Part shown: one piece after another, positions 23,819 to 32,042 of the stretch
Position numbering within the stretch: the first letter of the stretch is position 1
How the letters are laid out: the number at the start of each line of letters is the position of its first letter
Assembly: GCA_026391555.1 (NCBI GenBank)
Contig: JAPLEB010000045.1
Coordinates: forward strand, 1-44,632
Direction of reading: 5' to 3'
DNA length: 44,632 nucleotides
Source: Bacteroidia bacterium
Lineage (GTDB): Bacteria; Bacteroidota; Bacteroidia; Bacteroidales; VadinHA17
The notes under the pieces: model-generated
Database searches by the model: none
What the model saw: the letters and a program-made list of their open reading frames with translations, nothing else
What the model was told of the DNA's origin: nothing
Position numbers and translations under genes: made by a program

Positions 23819-24583
23819 ATGAAAAAATTATTACTTATTGTAACAATAATTTATGTTTCAGCCGCGAACATTTTTAATATTTCTGCCCAGACGGTTTCTG
23901 CTACAGATATCGTAAGAAAAGCAGATGAAAAATTCAATGGTGAAAAGTCAAGTATTATGGTCATGTCAATGACGATTATCCGTCCAACATGGCAGAGGAG
24001 TGTTGAATTTAAGAACTGGTCGCTCGGGAAGGATTTTGCCCTTACACTCATAACTGCTCCGGCAAAAGATATAGGACAGACATTCCTGAAAAGAGGAACT
24101 GAAATGTGGAGTTGGAACCCTTCAATCAGCAGACTGATAAAACTCCCTCCTTCAATGATGTCGCAGGGCTGGATGGGGTCGGATTATACTAACGATGATA
24201 TTCTTAAAGAGTCTTCAATAGTAACTGATTATACCCATGAAATTATTGGAGAGGAGAACATCGGTGGCCGGATTTGCTATAAGATTAAAATGGTAGCAAA
24301 AGAAGATGCCGCTGTAGTATGGGGGCATCAGATAAGATGGATCGATAAAAAAGAACTGTTAATATTAAAAGCTGAATTATATGACGAAGATGGGTATCTG
24401 GTGAGGACAGAATCGGGTTCAGATATTAAATTAATGGACGGGCGGGTTATTCCTGCCAGACTGGAACTTACTCCGGCTGAAGAGAAAGGGAACAAAACTG
24501 TTGTTGAGATTAAAGATATTAAGTTTAATGTTTCCATTGAGGATGGTTTCTTTTCGCAGCAGAACATGAAAAACGTGCGATGA
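23819..24583 (+). CDS. LolA-like periplasmic carrier (outer membrane lipoprotein-sorting protein family)
   Basis: 254 residues from ATG 23819. An upstream GTG is in frame, but MKKLLLIVTIIYV is a proper signal peptide, cut near ISAQ. The mature part is the half-barrel LolA/LolB-like fold of the COG2834 type: ATDIVRKADEKFNGEKSSIMVMSMTI, then GTEMWSWNPSISRLIKLPPSMMSQGWMGSDYTNDD, a motif group shared by members next to transporters. It should shield a lipid or lipoprotein acyl chain in the periplasm. It is the first gene of a six-gene rightward module; the first permease starts 34 bases on. Confidence 0.85.
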   Translation: MKKLLLIVTIIYVSAANIFNISAQTVSATDIVRKADEKFNGEKSSIMVMSMTIIRPTWQRSVEFKNWSLGKDFALTLITAPAKDIGQTFLKRGTEMWSWNPSISRLIKLPPSMMSQGWMGSDYTNDDILKESSIVTDYTHEIIGEENIGGRICYKIKMVAKEDAAVVWGHQIRWIDKKELLILKAELYDEDGYLVRTESGSDIKLMDGRVIPARLELTPAEEKGNKTVVEIKDIKFNVSIEDGFFSQQNMKNVR

Positions 24584-24617
24584 CCTGTCCTTCTTACGCA
24601 TTATAACCTGTACGGAT

Positions 24618-26030
24618 ATGAAAAGCTATAAAATGTCCTGGAGGAACCTGTGGAGAAACAAGAGAAGAACACTCATTACGGTCGGATCTGTTTTTTTTGC
24701 TGTTTTTTTTGCTTTAATAATGCGATCGCTTCAGCTGGGAACTTATGATCATATGTTCAGGAACGTGATAGAATCATATACAGGGTATCTCCAAATACAG
24801 CATGAGGATTTCTGGGATAATAAAATTATTGACAACGCCTTCAGTTATACCCCTGCTCTTGAGGAAACTGTGTTGAGCGATAAAAATGTTTCAGCAGCAG
24901 TACCCCGGTTTGAATCATTTGCCCTTGCATCGTCGGGAGCATTAACCAAAGGAGTTCTTGTTATGGGGATTGATCCGGAGAAGGAAACGCTTCTTTCAAA
25001 TGTTAAGGGGAAACTGGTAAAATTCAAGCTTAATGAAGAAAATATTGAGAGCCTTAAAAAGTCTGACATTCCTGAAAAGTATAGGGAAAACCTTGATCTG
25101 TATAAAGGGAAATCTTTTGTCAGCAGTTCTTCAATGATGATAGAGATGGGAATAAGCGTGAAAGATTCAGCATCAATAATGCCAGTTTTACGCGAATTAT
25201 CATACTTTAAGAACGGCTATTTTAAAATGGGAGAAAATAGCGCTCTTATAGGAGATAAAATGGCTGCATTTCTGAAGGTCGGACTGGGCGACACACTGGT
25301 TCTGATAGGACAGGGTTATCATGGTACGACCGCTGCCGGGAAATTCAGAATCGCAGGAATTGTTAAAATACCTGCCCCCGACCTGGATAATAAAATAGTG
25401 TATCTGCCAGTTGATATATCCCGGGAGTTTTACAATGCTCCCGGTATGCTTACCTCTCTGGTATTAAGTATAAGGAAGAATGATGATTCTGAAATTATCA
25501 GAATGATTGCAGCCCTGGGTCCGAAAATTGAGCCTCCATTAAGAGTTTTGGGATGGAGAGAGATGAATGAGTTGATGATCAATCAAATGGATGCAGATAG
25601 TAAGAGTGGGATGATAATGATTTTAATTCTTTACATGGTTATCGCATTCGGAATATTCGGGACTGTCCTGATGATGACAGCTGAACGGAGGAGGGAATTC
25701 GGCGTTCTGGTGGCTGTGGGAATGCAAAAAACAAAACTTGCCACAGTAGTAGCCATCGAGATGTTTTATATAGGATTACTTGGAATAGCAAGCGGAATTG
25801 CAGCAGCTCTTCCGGTAATTTTCTACGGGTATTCCCATCCGATAAGATTTACCGGTGAAATGGCTTCAATGTATGAGGATTACGGCATGGAGCCAGTTAT
25901 GCCCTTTCTGCCGGTCGACTGGTATTTCCTCTGGCAGTCTGCAGTTGTTGCAATCATAGTATTAATTGCTGTGATCTATCCCGTAAGGAAAATAAGTAAA
26001 ATACAAATAGTTAATTCGTTAAAGGCATAA
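24618..26030 (+). CDS. FtsX/MacB-type ABC permease 1
   Basis: 470 residues. The start MSWRNLWRNKRRTLIT leads into TM1 (about 17-37). A periplasmic MacB_PCD-like domain covers about 40-325, and three membrane helices lie near 330-352, 374-397 and 435-458, separated by the ERRREFGVLVAVGMQKTKL coupling segment of FtsX-like proteins. Four-helix topology with a large periplasmic part is that of LolC/LolE and MacB, which extract or push substrates by mechanotransmission rather than through a channel. It likely pairs with the next permease and the ATPase at 27499. Confidence 0.88.
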   Translation: MKSYKMSWRNLWRNKRRTLITVGSVFFAVFFALIMRSLQLGTYDHMFRNVIESYTGYLQIQHEDFWDNKIIDNAFSYTPALEETVLSDKNVSAAVPRFESFALASSGALTKGVLVMGIDPEKETLLSNVKGKLVKFKLNEENIESLKKSDIPEKYRENLDLYKGKSFVSSSSMMIEMGISVKDSASIMPVLRELSYFKNGYFKMGENSALIGDKMAAFLKVGLGDTLVLIGQGYHGTTAAGKFRIAGIVKIPAPDLDNKIVYLPVDISREFYNAPGMLTSLVLSIRKNDDSEIIRMIAALGPKIEPPLRVLGWREMNELMINQMDADSKSGMIMILILYMVIAFGIFGTVLMMTAERRREFGVLVAVGMQKTKLATVVAIEMFYIGLLGIASGIAAALPVIFYGYSHPIRFTGEMASMYEDYGMEPVMPFLPVDWYFLWQSAVVAIIVLIAVIYPVRKISKIQIVNSLKA

Positions 26031-26041
26031 TACGACTTGAT

Positions 26042-27469
26042 ATGATCTGGAAAACAGCATGGAAAAATGTATGGAGGAACAGGGTACGAAGCCTGGTGAT
26101 CATTGCCTCTGTTACGATCGGAATCTTTGCCGGGGTATTTTCTATTGCCTTTATGAACGGTATGATCGCCCAGCGTATTGACGCAGCCATTAATGAGGAG
26201 ATATCTCATATTCAGATCACAGGAAAGGAGTACAGCCTGAACAATGATCCAGGGATAATAATTACACATCATGATAGTGTAATTTCCGGTATCCCAAAGC
26301 TACCCGGTATTGCCGGTACGGTTGAAAGGACAATAATAAGCGGGATGGCCGGAACTGCAACAAAAAATGCAGGAGTTCAGATAATCGGCATCAACCCGGA
26401 AATGGAGAAAAATATTTTCACCCTCGATAAGACAATAATGGCGGGGACCGGTGATTATTTTGAAAAGGAATCTAAATTTGATCTCGCATTAATAGGTCAG
26501 GATCTTGCAAAAGAGTTAAATATTATTAGGTATACAATTGACAGCACCGTTCTTGAAAACCTCAAGATCAAAAAGATTCCTGTCAATACCCTTGAAAAAC
26601 TTAATCCAATAGCCGGGATTCGTTTCACAAATGAAAAAAAGTTCAAAAAGAGTATAAATTCCCTTTTATCAAAACAGGAGTCAAAAAAATACGGATATCA
26701 AATTAAAAATGTGGCATGGTCTTTTCGTGAGGGATCAAAGATGACACTTACATTTCTGGATAAGGATAACAATCAGGTTGGTGTTGTATTCAGGCTGGCC
26801 GGGATTTATGATATTAAGAATACAATTTACGAACAGAGCATGGTATTCGTAAAAGATACAGATTTAAAACGCCTTACGGGTATGGATAAAGATTCTTTTC
26901 ATCAGATGATAGTAAGGATAAATGACATTAATCAAACAGAAGAAATCACAAAGGCGCTTAAGGATAAGCTTCCTGAATATGAAATAGTTAGTTGGAAAGA
27001 GCTGCAACCGGATCTGGCCATGATGACAGATTATGTTCATCAGATGTATGCCTTTTTTATGGCGATCATTCTTGCTGCTCTTGCATTCGGGATCATAAAC
27101 ACTATGCTTATGGTTGTTCTTGAAAGGACAAAGGAACTGGGTATGCTTACCGCCATAGGCATGAATAAGAAGAAAGTATTCTCAATGATAATGCTTGAAT
27201 CGGTTTTCCTCTCTGTTACCGGAGGAGTTACCGGAATGATTGTAGGATGGTTAACAGTCTTGCTTACTGCCAGAAACGGGATTAACTTTGCCCAGTATGC
27301 TGAAGGAATGGAGGCTTTCGGATATTCTGCACATGTTTTCCCCGAGATTTCGGCAAGCTTTTTTATTATGATAACATTAATGATAATACTTACCGGTGTT
27401 GTATCGTCGATTTATCCTGCTATAAAAGCTCTAAAACTTGATCCGGCGGAAGCAATAAGAACCGATTAA
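26042..27469 (+). CDS. FtsX/MacB-type ABC permease 2
   Basis: 475 residues, same architecture as permease 1: MIWKTAWKNVWRNRVRSLV start, TM1 about 14-36, periplasmic domain to ~330, helices near 335-360, 378-405 and 440-463, and the ERTKELGMLTAIGMNKKKV coupling segment. The periplasmic domain differs clearly from permease 1, as in LolC versus LolE, so a heterodimer is likely. Residues ~175-225 contain a Lys-rich insertion not expected in LolC/E (INSLLSKQESKKYG). Confidence 0.88.
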   Translation: MIWKTAWKNVWRNRVRSLVIIASVTIGIFAGVFSIAFMNGMIAQRIDAAINEEISHIQITGKEYSLNNDPGIIITHHDSVISGIPKLPGIAGTVERTIISGMAGTATKNAGVQIIGINPEMEKNIFTLDKTIMAGTGDYFEKESKFDLALIGQDLAKELNIIRYTIDSTVLENLKIKKIPVNTLEKLNPIAGIRFTNEKKFKKSINSLLSKQESKKYGYQIKNVAWSFREGSKMTLTFLDKDNNQVGVVFRLAGIYDIKNTIYEQSMVFVKDTDLKRLTGMDKDSFHQMIVRINDINQTEEITKALKDKLPEYEIVSWKELQPDLAMMTDYVHQMYAFFMAIILAALAFGIINTMLMVVLERTKELGMLTAIGMNKKKVFSMIMLESVFLSVTGGVTGMIVGWLTVLLTARNGINFAQYAEGMEAFGYSAHVFPEISASFFIMITLMIILTGVVSSIYPAIKALKLDPAEAIRTD

Positions 27470-27498
27470 TTTATTCCCATTATTTAAACAGAAAAGTC

Positions 27499-28185
27499 AT
27501 GAAAGTACTTGAACTAAAAGAAGTCAACAAAATATATGACGGTTCGGAGGTGCACGTACATGCCGTAAGCGATGTAACTCTTGATTTCCATGAGGCTGAA
27601 TTTGCAGCAATAGTAGGTCCCTCCGGTTCAGGAAAAACCACTCTTCTGAACCTCATTGGCGGTCTTGACATGCCTACTTCAGGGGAGATAATCATTGATG
27701 GTACAAACCTTTCAAAACTGAAATCTTCACAGCTTATTGATTTCAGGATGAGGAATATAGGATTTGTCTTCCAGGCATATAATCTAATTCCTGTACTGAC
27801 TGCAAAAGAAAATGTTGAATTTATTATGTCGCTGCAGAAATGGTCACGGAAAGAGCGTGATGAAAGAACTTTTGAACTTCTGAAAGCCGTAGGATTATTT
27901 GAAAGAATGAACAGCAGGCCATCCAAAATGTCGGGAGGGCAACAGCAAAGGGTGGCGGTTGCCAGGGCTCTTGCTTCGAGACCGAAATTTGTTCTCGCTG
28001 ATGAACCTACTGCCAACCTCGATTCAAAATCTGCAACCACCCTTCTTGAGATAATGGAAAAACTAAATCATGAAGAAAAGATAACATTTATTTTTTCCAC
28101 CCACGATGCGAGAGTTGTTAAAATGGCACATCGTGTTATTACCCTTGAGGATGGAAAAGTAGTTTCGGATGATAAAAGAGAATAG
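27499..28185 (+). CDS. LolD-like ABC transporter ATPase
   Basis: 228 residues. Walker A is GPSGSGKT (40-47), the Q-loop FQAYN starts at 91, the signature MSGGQ is at 144-148, Walker B is FVLADE (164-169), and the D-loop follows as NLDS. The closest group is LolD/MacB, by length and by the VEFIMSLQKW and SKMSGGQQQRVAVARAL segments. It powers the two permeases encoded directly upstream. Confidence 0.93.
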   Translation: MKVLELKEVNKIYDGSEVHVHAVSDVTLDFHEAEFAAIVGPSGSGKTTLLNLIGGLDMPTSGEIIIDGTNLSKLKSSQLIDFRMRNIGFVFQAYNLIPVLTAKENVEFIMSLQKWSRKERDERTFELLKAVGLFERMNSRPSKMSGGQQQRVAVARALASRPKFVLADEPTANLDSKSATTLLEIMEKLNHEEKITFIFSTHDARVVKMAHRVITLEDGKVVSDDKRE

Positions 28186-28202
28186 CGTTCCTCAAAATTG
28201 TT

Positions 28203-29393
28203 ATGATAAGAAATCTGATTTTCATATTTTCATTTTTTCTGATTACAGCAAGTCAGGCTTTATCTCAGGAAAAGACAAAAACACTGACTCTCAACGGCTA
28301 TCTTACAACCCTGCAAAGTGTTATGTTTGATTCGCTCTCAGGGCCGTTTGTAAATGAGAACCTTATACATAACAGGGTTAACCTGAAGGGATATGTCAAT
28401 GATAATATAACATTTGCTGCCGAATTCAGAAACCGGCTTTTCACCGGCGATATGGTAAGATCAGGCCGATCGTATTCCGAAATGACCGGGAGTGATCAGG
28501 GTTGGGCCGATCTATCATGGAATATCCTGAATGAACAATCATTTTTTCTTAATACAACTATTGACCGTTTATGGGTCGATTTCAACTATGGAAAATTCCA
28601 GGCCAGGATCGGAAGGCAGAGGATTAATTGGGGACAAACTCTTGTGTGGAATCCGAATGACATTTATAATGCATATTCATTTTTCGATTTTGATTATGTT
28701 GAACGTCCCGGAAGTGATGCGTTGAGACTTCAATACTATCCCGGTTCTTCATCAGCCATTGAAATTGCCGTAAAGGCAGATAATAATGATGATATAACTG
28801 CTGCCGCTCTTTACAGATTCAATAAGTCGGGGTATGATATTCAATTTCTTGCAGGTTATGTTAACAATGAAGACCTGGTGGCAGGAGCCGGCTGGTCAGG
28901 AGCATTGGGCTCAGTCTCTTTCAGAGGTGAAGCATCGTGGTTCCAGCCTGCTGAGAAATTTTCAGATACAACAGGAATGGGTCTTTTTACAGTTGGGTTT
29001 GATAAAGGTTTTAAAAATAACTCAATGGCACAGGTGCAGGTAATGTACTGTAATGACCCACCGGATTTGAACGGGTTCAGTTATTTATATTCCGGGAACA
29101 TGTCAACAAGAGATCTGGCTTTTTCAAGATTTTCTGCTTTCGGTCTATTCACGTACCCCGTTACGCCTCTTTTAAATGTCAGCGTTTCTGCAATGTGGTT
29201 TCCTGATCTGAAAGGCTATTTTGCCGGACCTTCATTAGATTATTCCGTTGCAGAAAATATCGCCTTTTCCCTTTTCTGGCAGCATTTCGACAGTAAAATT
29301 AATGATGAAAGGGTAAGAATAAACATAGGATTTCTCAGGTTGAAGTTCAGTTTCCAGATTTTTCATACTTTTACCCCCTTACCAAAAAATTAA
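28203..29393 (+). CDS. Outer-membrane beta-barrel of the export module (DUF1302-like)
   Basis: 396 residues with a signal peptide (1-21, ALSQ). It has amphipathic strands throughout. The segment ARIGRQRINWGQTLVWNPNDIYNAYSFFDFDYVERPGSDALRLQYYPG resembles the GRQ-x-x-NWG-x...NP-x-D...RPG pattern of DUF1302-type porins that accompany lipid-transport operons in other phyla. It follows the ATPase by 17 bases and precedes the methyltransferase by three, so it belongs to the same operon. It stands where a LolB-type acceptor would be expected in a Lol pathway. Confidence 0.75.
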   Translation: MIRNLIFIFSFFLITASQALSQEKTKTLTLNGYLTTLQSVMFDSLSGPFVNENLIHNRVNLKGYVNDNITFAAEFRNRLFTGDMVRSGRSYSEMTGSDQGWADLSWNILNEQSFFLNTTIDRLWVDFNYGKFQARIGRQRINWGQTLVWNPNDIYNAYSFFDFDYVERPGSDALRLQYYPGSSSAIEIAVKADNNDDITAAALYRFNKSGYDIQFLAGYVNNEDLVAGAGWSGALGSVSFRGEASWFQPAEKFSDTTGMGLFTVGFDKGFKNNSMAQVQVMYCNDPPDLNGFSYLYSGNMSTRDLAFSRFSAFGLFTYPVTPLLNVSVSAMWFPDLKGYFAGPSLDYSVAENIAFSLFWQHFDSKINDERVRINIGFLRLKFSFQIFHTFTPLPKN

Positions 29394-29396
29394 AAG

Positions 29397-30134
29397 ATGG
29401 CTCTTGTTCATGAATTTGAAAATAGCGGCAACTGGTTATTTAAAAGAAGAAGTTGGCTACCGTGTTTTATGATCGTTGCAGGTATTGTTATGATGTACAT
29501 GGGCAACCGGCAGGCAATCCTCTTTGATATGAGGGATGAGCTTATCTTTCTTGTTGTGAGTCTTTTTGGCCAGGCTATCAGAATTTTGACAGTGGGGTTT
29601 ACTCCAAAAAACACCTCCGGGAGAAATACAGTAAACGGACAAATTGCGGATGAACTTAATGTAACCGGTATATATTCTCTCCTTCGCCACCCGCTTTACC
29701 TTGGAAACTTCTTCATGTGGCTCGGCCCGGTTCTCTTTTTGCGATCAGTATGGTTTACAGTAGTATTCGGACTTTTATACTGGCTGTATTATGAGCGGAT
29801 CATGTTTGCAGAAGAACAATATTTAAGGAGAAAATTCGGCGATATATATGACAAATGGTCAGAGACCGTAAGTTCCTTTATTCCATATTCACTCAAATAC
29901 ATTCCGTCCAGGCTTCCTTTTTCGGTAAGAAATGTTCTGAAGAGAGAATATAACAGCTTTGTCAACATCTTTGTGATATTCACCATCCTCGATCTTTTCA
30001 GAAACTATTTTCTGTCGGAACGGATCTATTTTACAGATATGTGGATTTATCTTTTTGTTTCAGCGTTTGTAATATGGATCGCAGTCAGAACGATTCACAA
30101 AAGGACCAATTGGTTTGAGGTCGAAGGTCGGTGA
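29397..30134 (+). CDS. ICMT/PEMT-like integral membrane methyltransferase
   Basis: 245 residues. About five hydrophobic segments surround the AdoMet-binding signature RHPLYLGNFFMWLGP (near 97-111) and ERIMFAEEQYLRRKFGDIYDKW (about 134-155), the RHPxYxG...E...L...fGxxY pattern of isoprenylcysteine carboxyl methyltransferases and phospholipid N-methyltransferases. In bacteria these usually methylate lipids or exported small molecules. Its place as last gene of the LolA-permease-ATPase-barrel module suggests it modifies the cargo. A further C-terminal part (about 175-245) carries two more hydrophobic stretches not needed for the family. Confidence 0.82.
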   Translation: MALVHEFENSGNWLFKRRSWLPCFMIVAGIVMMYMGNRQAILFDMRDELIFLVVSLFGQAIRILTVGFTPKNTSGRNTVNGQIADELNVTGIYSLLRHPLYLGNFFMWLGPVLFLRSVWFTVVFGLLYWLYYERIMFAEEQYLRRKFGDIYDKWSETVSSFIPYSLKYIPSRLPFSVRNVLKREYNSFVNIFVIFTILDLFRNYFLSERIYFTDMWIYLFVSAFVIWIAVRTIHKRTNWFEVEGR

Positions 30135-30812
30135 TCATCTTCTTGATCCGGTGAAAATCATTATATAGTACAGCAGAGTTGCCAGGGAACCCAGGGCAGC
30201 AACCACATAGGTATATGCAGCCCATTTAAGCGCATCCTGTGCCTTATCATGATTCTGGTAAGAGGTTATCCCCGCGTTTGAAAGCCATGCAAGAGCCCGC
30301 TGGCTCGCGTTGATCTCTACCGGCAATGTGATGAAGCTGAAAATGGTTGTGAATGCAAAGAGAACTATTCCGGCAAGTAAGAGAGCAGGGAAAGTATTTA
30401 TCATTAAAACGCCCGCGAGCAGTATCCACTGCACCCACCTGGATGAAAAGCTCACTGCCGGCACCAACCTGGATCTGAGGCCTAACCAGGCATAAGCCGT
30501 TGCATGCTGAACGGCATGTCCGCATTCGTGTGCGGCGACTGCAGCGGCTGATAAGTTCTTTCCATTATATACATCCTGGCTGAGATTAATTGTTTTATCA
30601 ACCGGATTATAATGGTCGGTAAGCTGCCCCTGCACGCTTTCAACCCGAACATCGGTGATCCCATGGTCGCGTAACATTCTCTCTGCCACATCGCGACCCG
30701 ACATTCCATTGTCGTTAATTATTTTAGAATACTTTTTAAACTTCGATTTTAATGTCAAACTTACGATCCAGCTCAGGATCATAAATCCTATGAAAATTAT
30801 CCAGATATTCAT
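30135..30812 (-). CDS. YugP family membrane zinc metallopeptidase
   Basis: 225 residues. An N-terminal membrane helix (3-21) is followed by the soluble protease part with zinc motif H95-E-C-G-H99 in AAHECGHAVQHA, then hydrophobic segments (about 125-165 and 195-218). The LTDHYNPVDKTINLS stretch before the motif is typical of the family. Substrate unknown; envelope protein turnover is the usual assumption. Convergent with the methyltransferase (adjacent stops) and divergent from yidD. Confidence 0.88.
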   Translation of the reverse strand: MNIWIIFIGFMILSWIVSLTLKSKFKKYSKIINDNGMSGRDVAERMLRDHGITDVRVESVQGQLTDHYNPVDKTINLSQDVYNGKNLSAAAVAAHECGHAVQHATAYAWLGLRSRLVPAVSFSSRWVQWILLAGVLMINTFPALLLAGIVLFAFTTIFSFITLPVEINASQRALAWLSNAGITSYQNHDKAQDALKWAAYTYVVAALGSLATLLYYIMIFTGSRR

Positions 30813-30860
30813 AACCTTTTTCCCTCCTTAAATTATATTTCTTAATAACTGCAAAATTTT

Positions 30861-30901
30861 TGCCAAAAGCAAACTGGCAGTTCCAAATGGCCATTTTGGC
30901 A
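30861..30901. promoter_or_regulatory. Palindromic operator-like site between yugP and yidD
   Basis: TGCCAAAA (30861-30868) pairs with TTTTGGCA (30894-30901). Inside lies CCAAATGGCCATTTTGG (30883-30899), a near-perfect palindrome of its own, plus an extra TGGCAG. Nested TGCCA/TGGCA words in a divergent intergenic region suggest a repressor or activator site, though an RNA hairpin is also possible. Confidence 0.4.
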
Positions 30902-30958
30902 GAAAGTGCAAATGTACACTTTTCATATTTTGATAAAACTCATTTCGGTGTCAATTAT

Positions 30959-30966
30959 TATCTTTG
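30959..30966 (+). promoter_or_regulatory. -7 box four bases upstream of yidD
   Basis: TATCTTTG ends at 30966 and ATG begins at 30971. A TTTG at 30929-30932 lies 26 bases upstream of the box, wider than the usual 19-21. If used, the transcript is leaderless. Confidence 0.45.
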
Positions 30967-30970
30967 TGCA

Positions 30971-31300
30971 ATGATAAAGTCAATAAATGCGATATTGTCA
31001 TTTCTATTCTCTCTCCCGGTTCTTTTTTACAGGTATTCAATTTCTCCTTTTTTACGACCATCATGCCGTCATGTTCCATCCTGTTCACAATATGTACTTG
31101 ACGCGCTGAAGATTCATGGCCCCTTCATCGGGCTGTTTTTAGGGACAGGACGAATACTCAGATGCAGGCCGGGAGGCACCCATGGTTATGATCCGGTTCC
31201 TTTAATCTGGATCCGTCGCTACCGGCCATTTTTTACCCTGTTTAGCAGATGGGAAAAGGGAAACAGACTAAAGATAGACCGCAAGACAATTAAAAGTTAA
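30971..31300 (+). CDS. yidD: Membrane protein insertion efficiency factor YidD
   Basis: 109 residues from ATG 30971; an upstream TTG-started frame adds non-family residues. An N-terminal amphipathic/hydrophobic helix is followed by YRYSISPFLRPSCRHVPSCSQYVLDAL (around residues 20-46), then GRILRCRPGGTHGYDPVP, the family signature. It helps YidC insert membrane proteins at the inner membrane. No rnpA, rpmH or yidC lies nearby, as is common in Bacteroidota. The last 11 bases overlap the end of the convergent response regulator gene. Confidence 0.92.
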   Translation: MIKSINAILSFLFSLPVLFYRYSISPFLRPSCRHVPSCSQYVLDALKIHGPFIGLFLGTGRILRCRPGGTHGYDPVPLIWIRRYRPFFTLFSRWEKGNRLKIDRKTIKS

Positions 31301-32042
31301 GCTCCTCTTTAAGATGCTTATACCCGGCACGGCTTACAGGAAGCTTGTCGCCTGAGTGAAGGATTGCTATATGATTGTCCTTCCCATAAGGCTCAATACG
31401 ATTAATCTCCCCGACTTTTACAATGTATGAACGGTGAATTCTTACAAAATCGGCCTTCGGAAGATTATCTTCATAAAATTTCATTGTCTGCTGCTTCAAA
31501 GCTTTCCCTGCAGAATGGTATATCATTACATAATCATCCTCTGCCGCCACATACCTTATTTGATCAACCGGGATGATGATAATAGAATTGGCTTTTCTGA
31601 CAACGATCCTGGTTACCGGAGATGACGGTTCCGGTCTTTTAGAAAGTAAAAGGCTTGCAGACTTCTGATCGCCTTTTCCTGATCCGATTTTTTCAATAGC
31701 TTTATCGATTGACTCTTTAAGCCGCTCCTTATGAAATGGTTTTAACAGGTAATCAATGGCATTTAGCTCAAATGCCTTTATGGCAAACTGATCGTAAGCT
31801 GTGGTAAATATGATTTCCGGCCTCTCTTCAAGAACTTCGAGCATTTCAAACCCTGTGAGTTTTGGCATCTGGATGTCGAGAAAAACCAGGTCCGGCTTCA
31901 TTTCAGATATTGATTTCAATCCTGCAAAACCATCCGGGCATTCAGCAACCAACTCTATCTCATTATAATCTTTAAGATAGTGTTTTAATAATTCACGTGC
32001 CGGTGCCTCATCTTCAATTATGATTGTTCTTAACTTTTTCAT
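31290..32042 (-). CDS. LytTR family response regulator
   Basis: 250 residues. The receiver domain has the acidic pair E10-D11, phospho-acceptor D56 (LVFLDIQMP), TTAYDQFAIKAFELNAIDYLLKPF (Thr switch and Lys). A linker then leads to a C-terminal LytTR DNA-binding domain (about 145-245: RYVAAEDDYVMIYHSAGK, later VRIHRSYIVKVGEINRIEPY). The ATG overlaps the end of the kinase gene by four bases, so they form a coupled pair. Target promoters are unknown. Confidence 0.95.
   Translation of the reverse strand: MKKLRTIIIEDEAPARELLKHYLKDYNEIELVAECPDGFAGLKSISEMKPDLVFLDIQMPKLTGFEMLEVLEERPEIIFTTAYDQFAIKAFELNAIDYLLKPFHKERLKESIDKAIEKIGSGKGDQKSASLLLSKRPEPSSPVTRIVVRKANSIIIIPVDQIRYVAAEDDYVMIYHSAGKALKQQTMKFYEDNLPKADFVRIHRSYIVKVGEINRIEPYGKDNHIAILHSGDKLPVSRAGYKHLKEELNF

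Noticed and set aside
27480-28040. 186-residue minus-strand open frame over the LolD-like ATPase
   Set aside because: Exact shadow of a conserved ATPase; Ser/Arg/Phe-rich and featureless.
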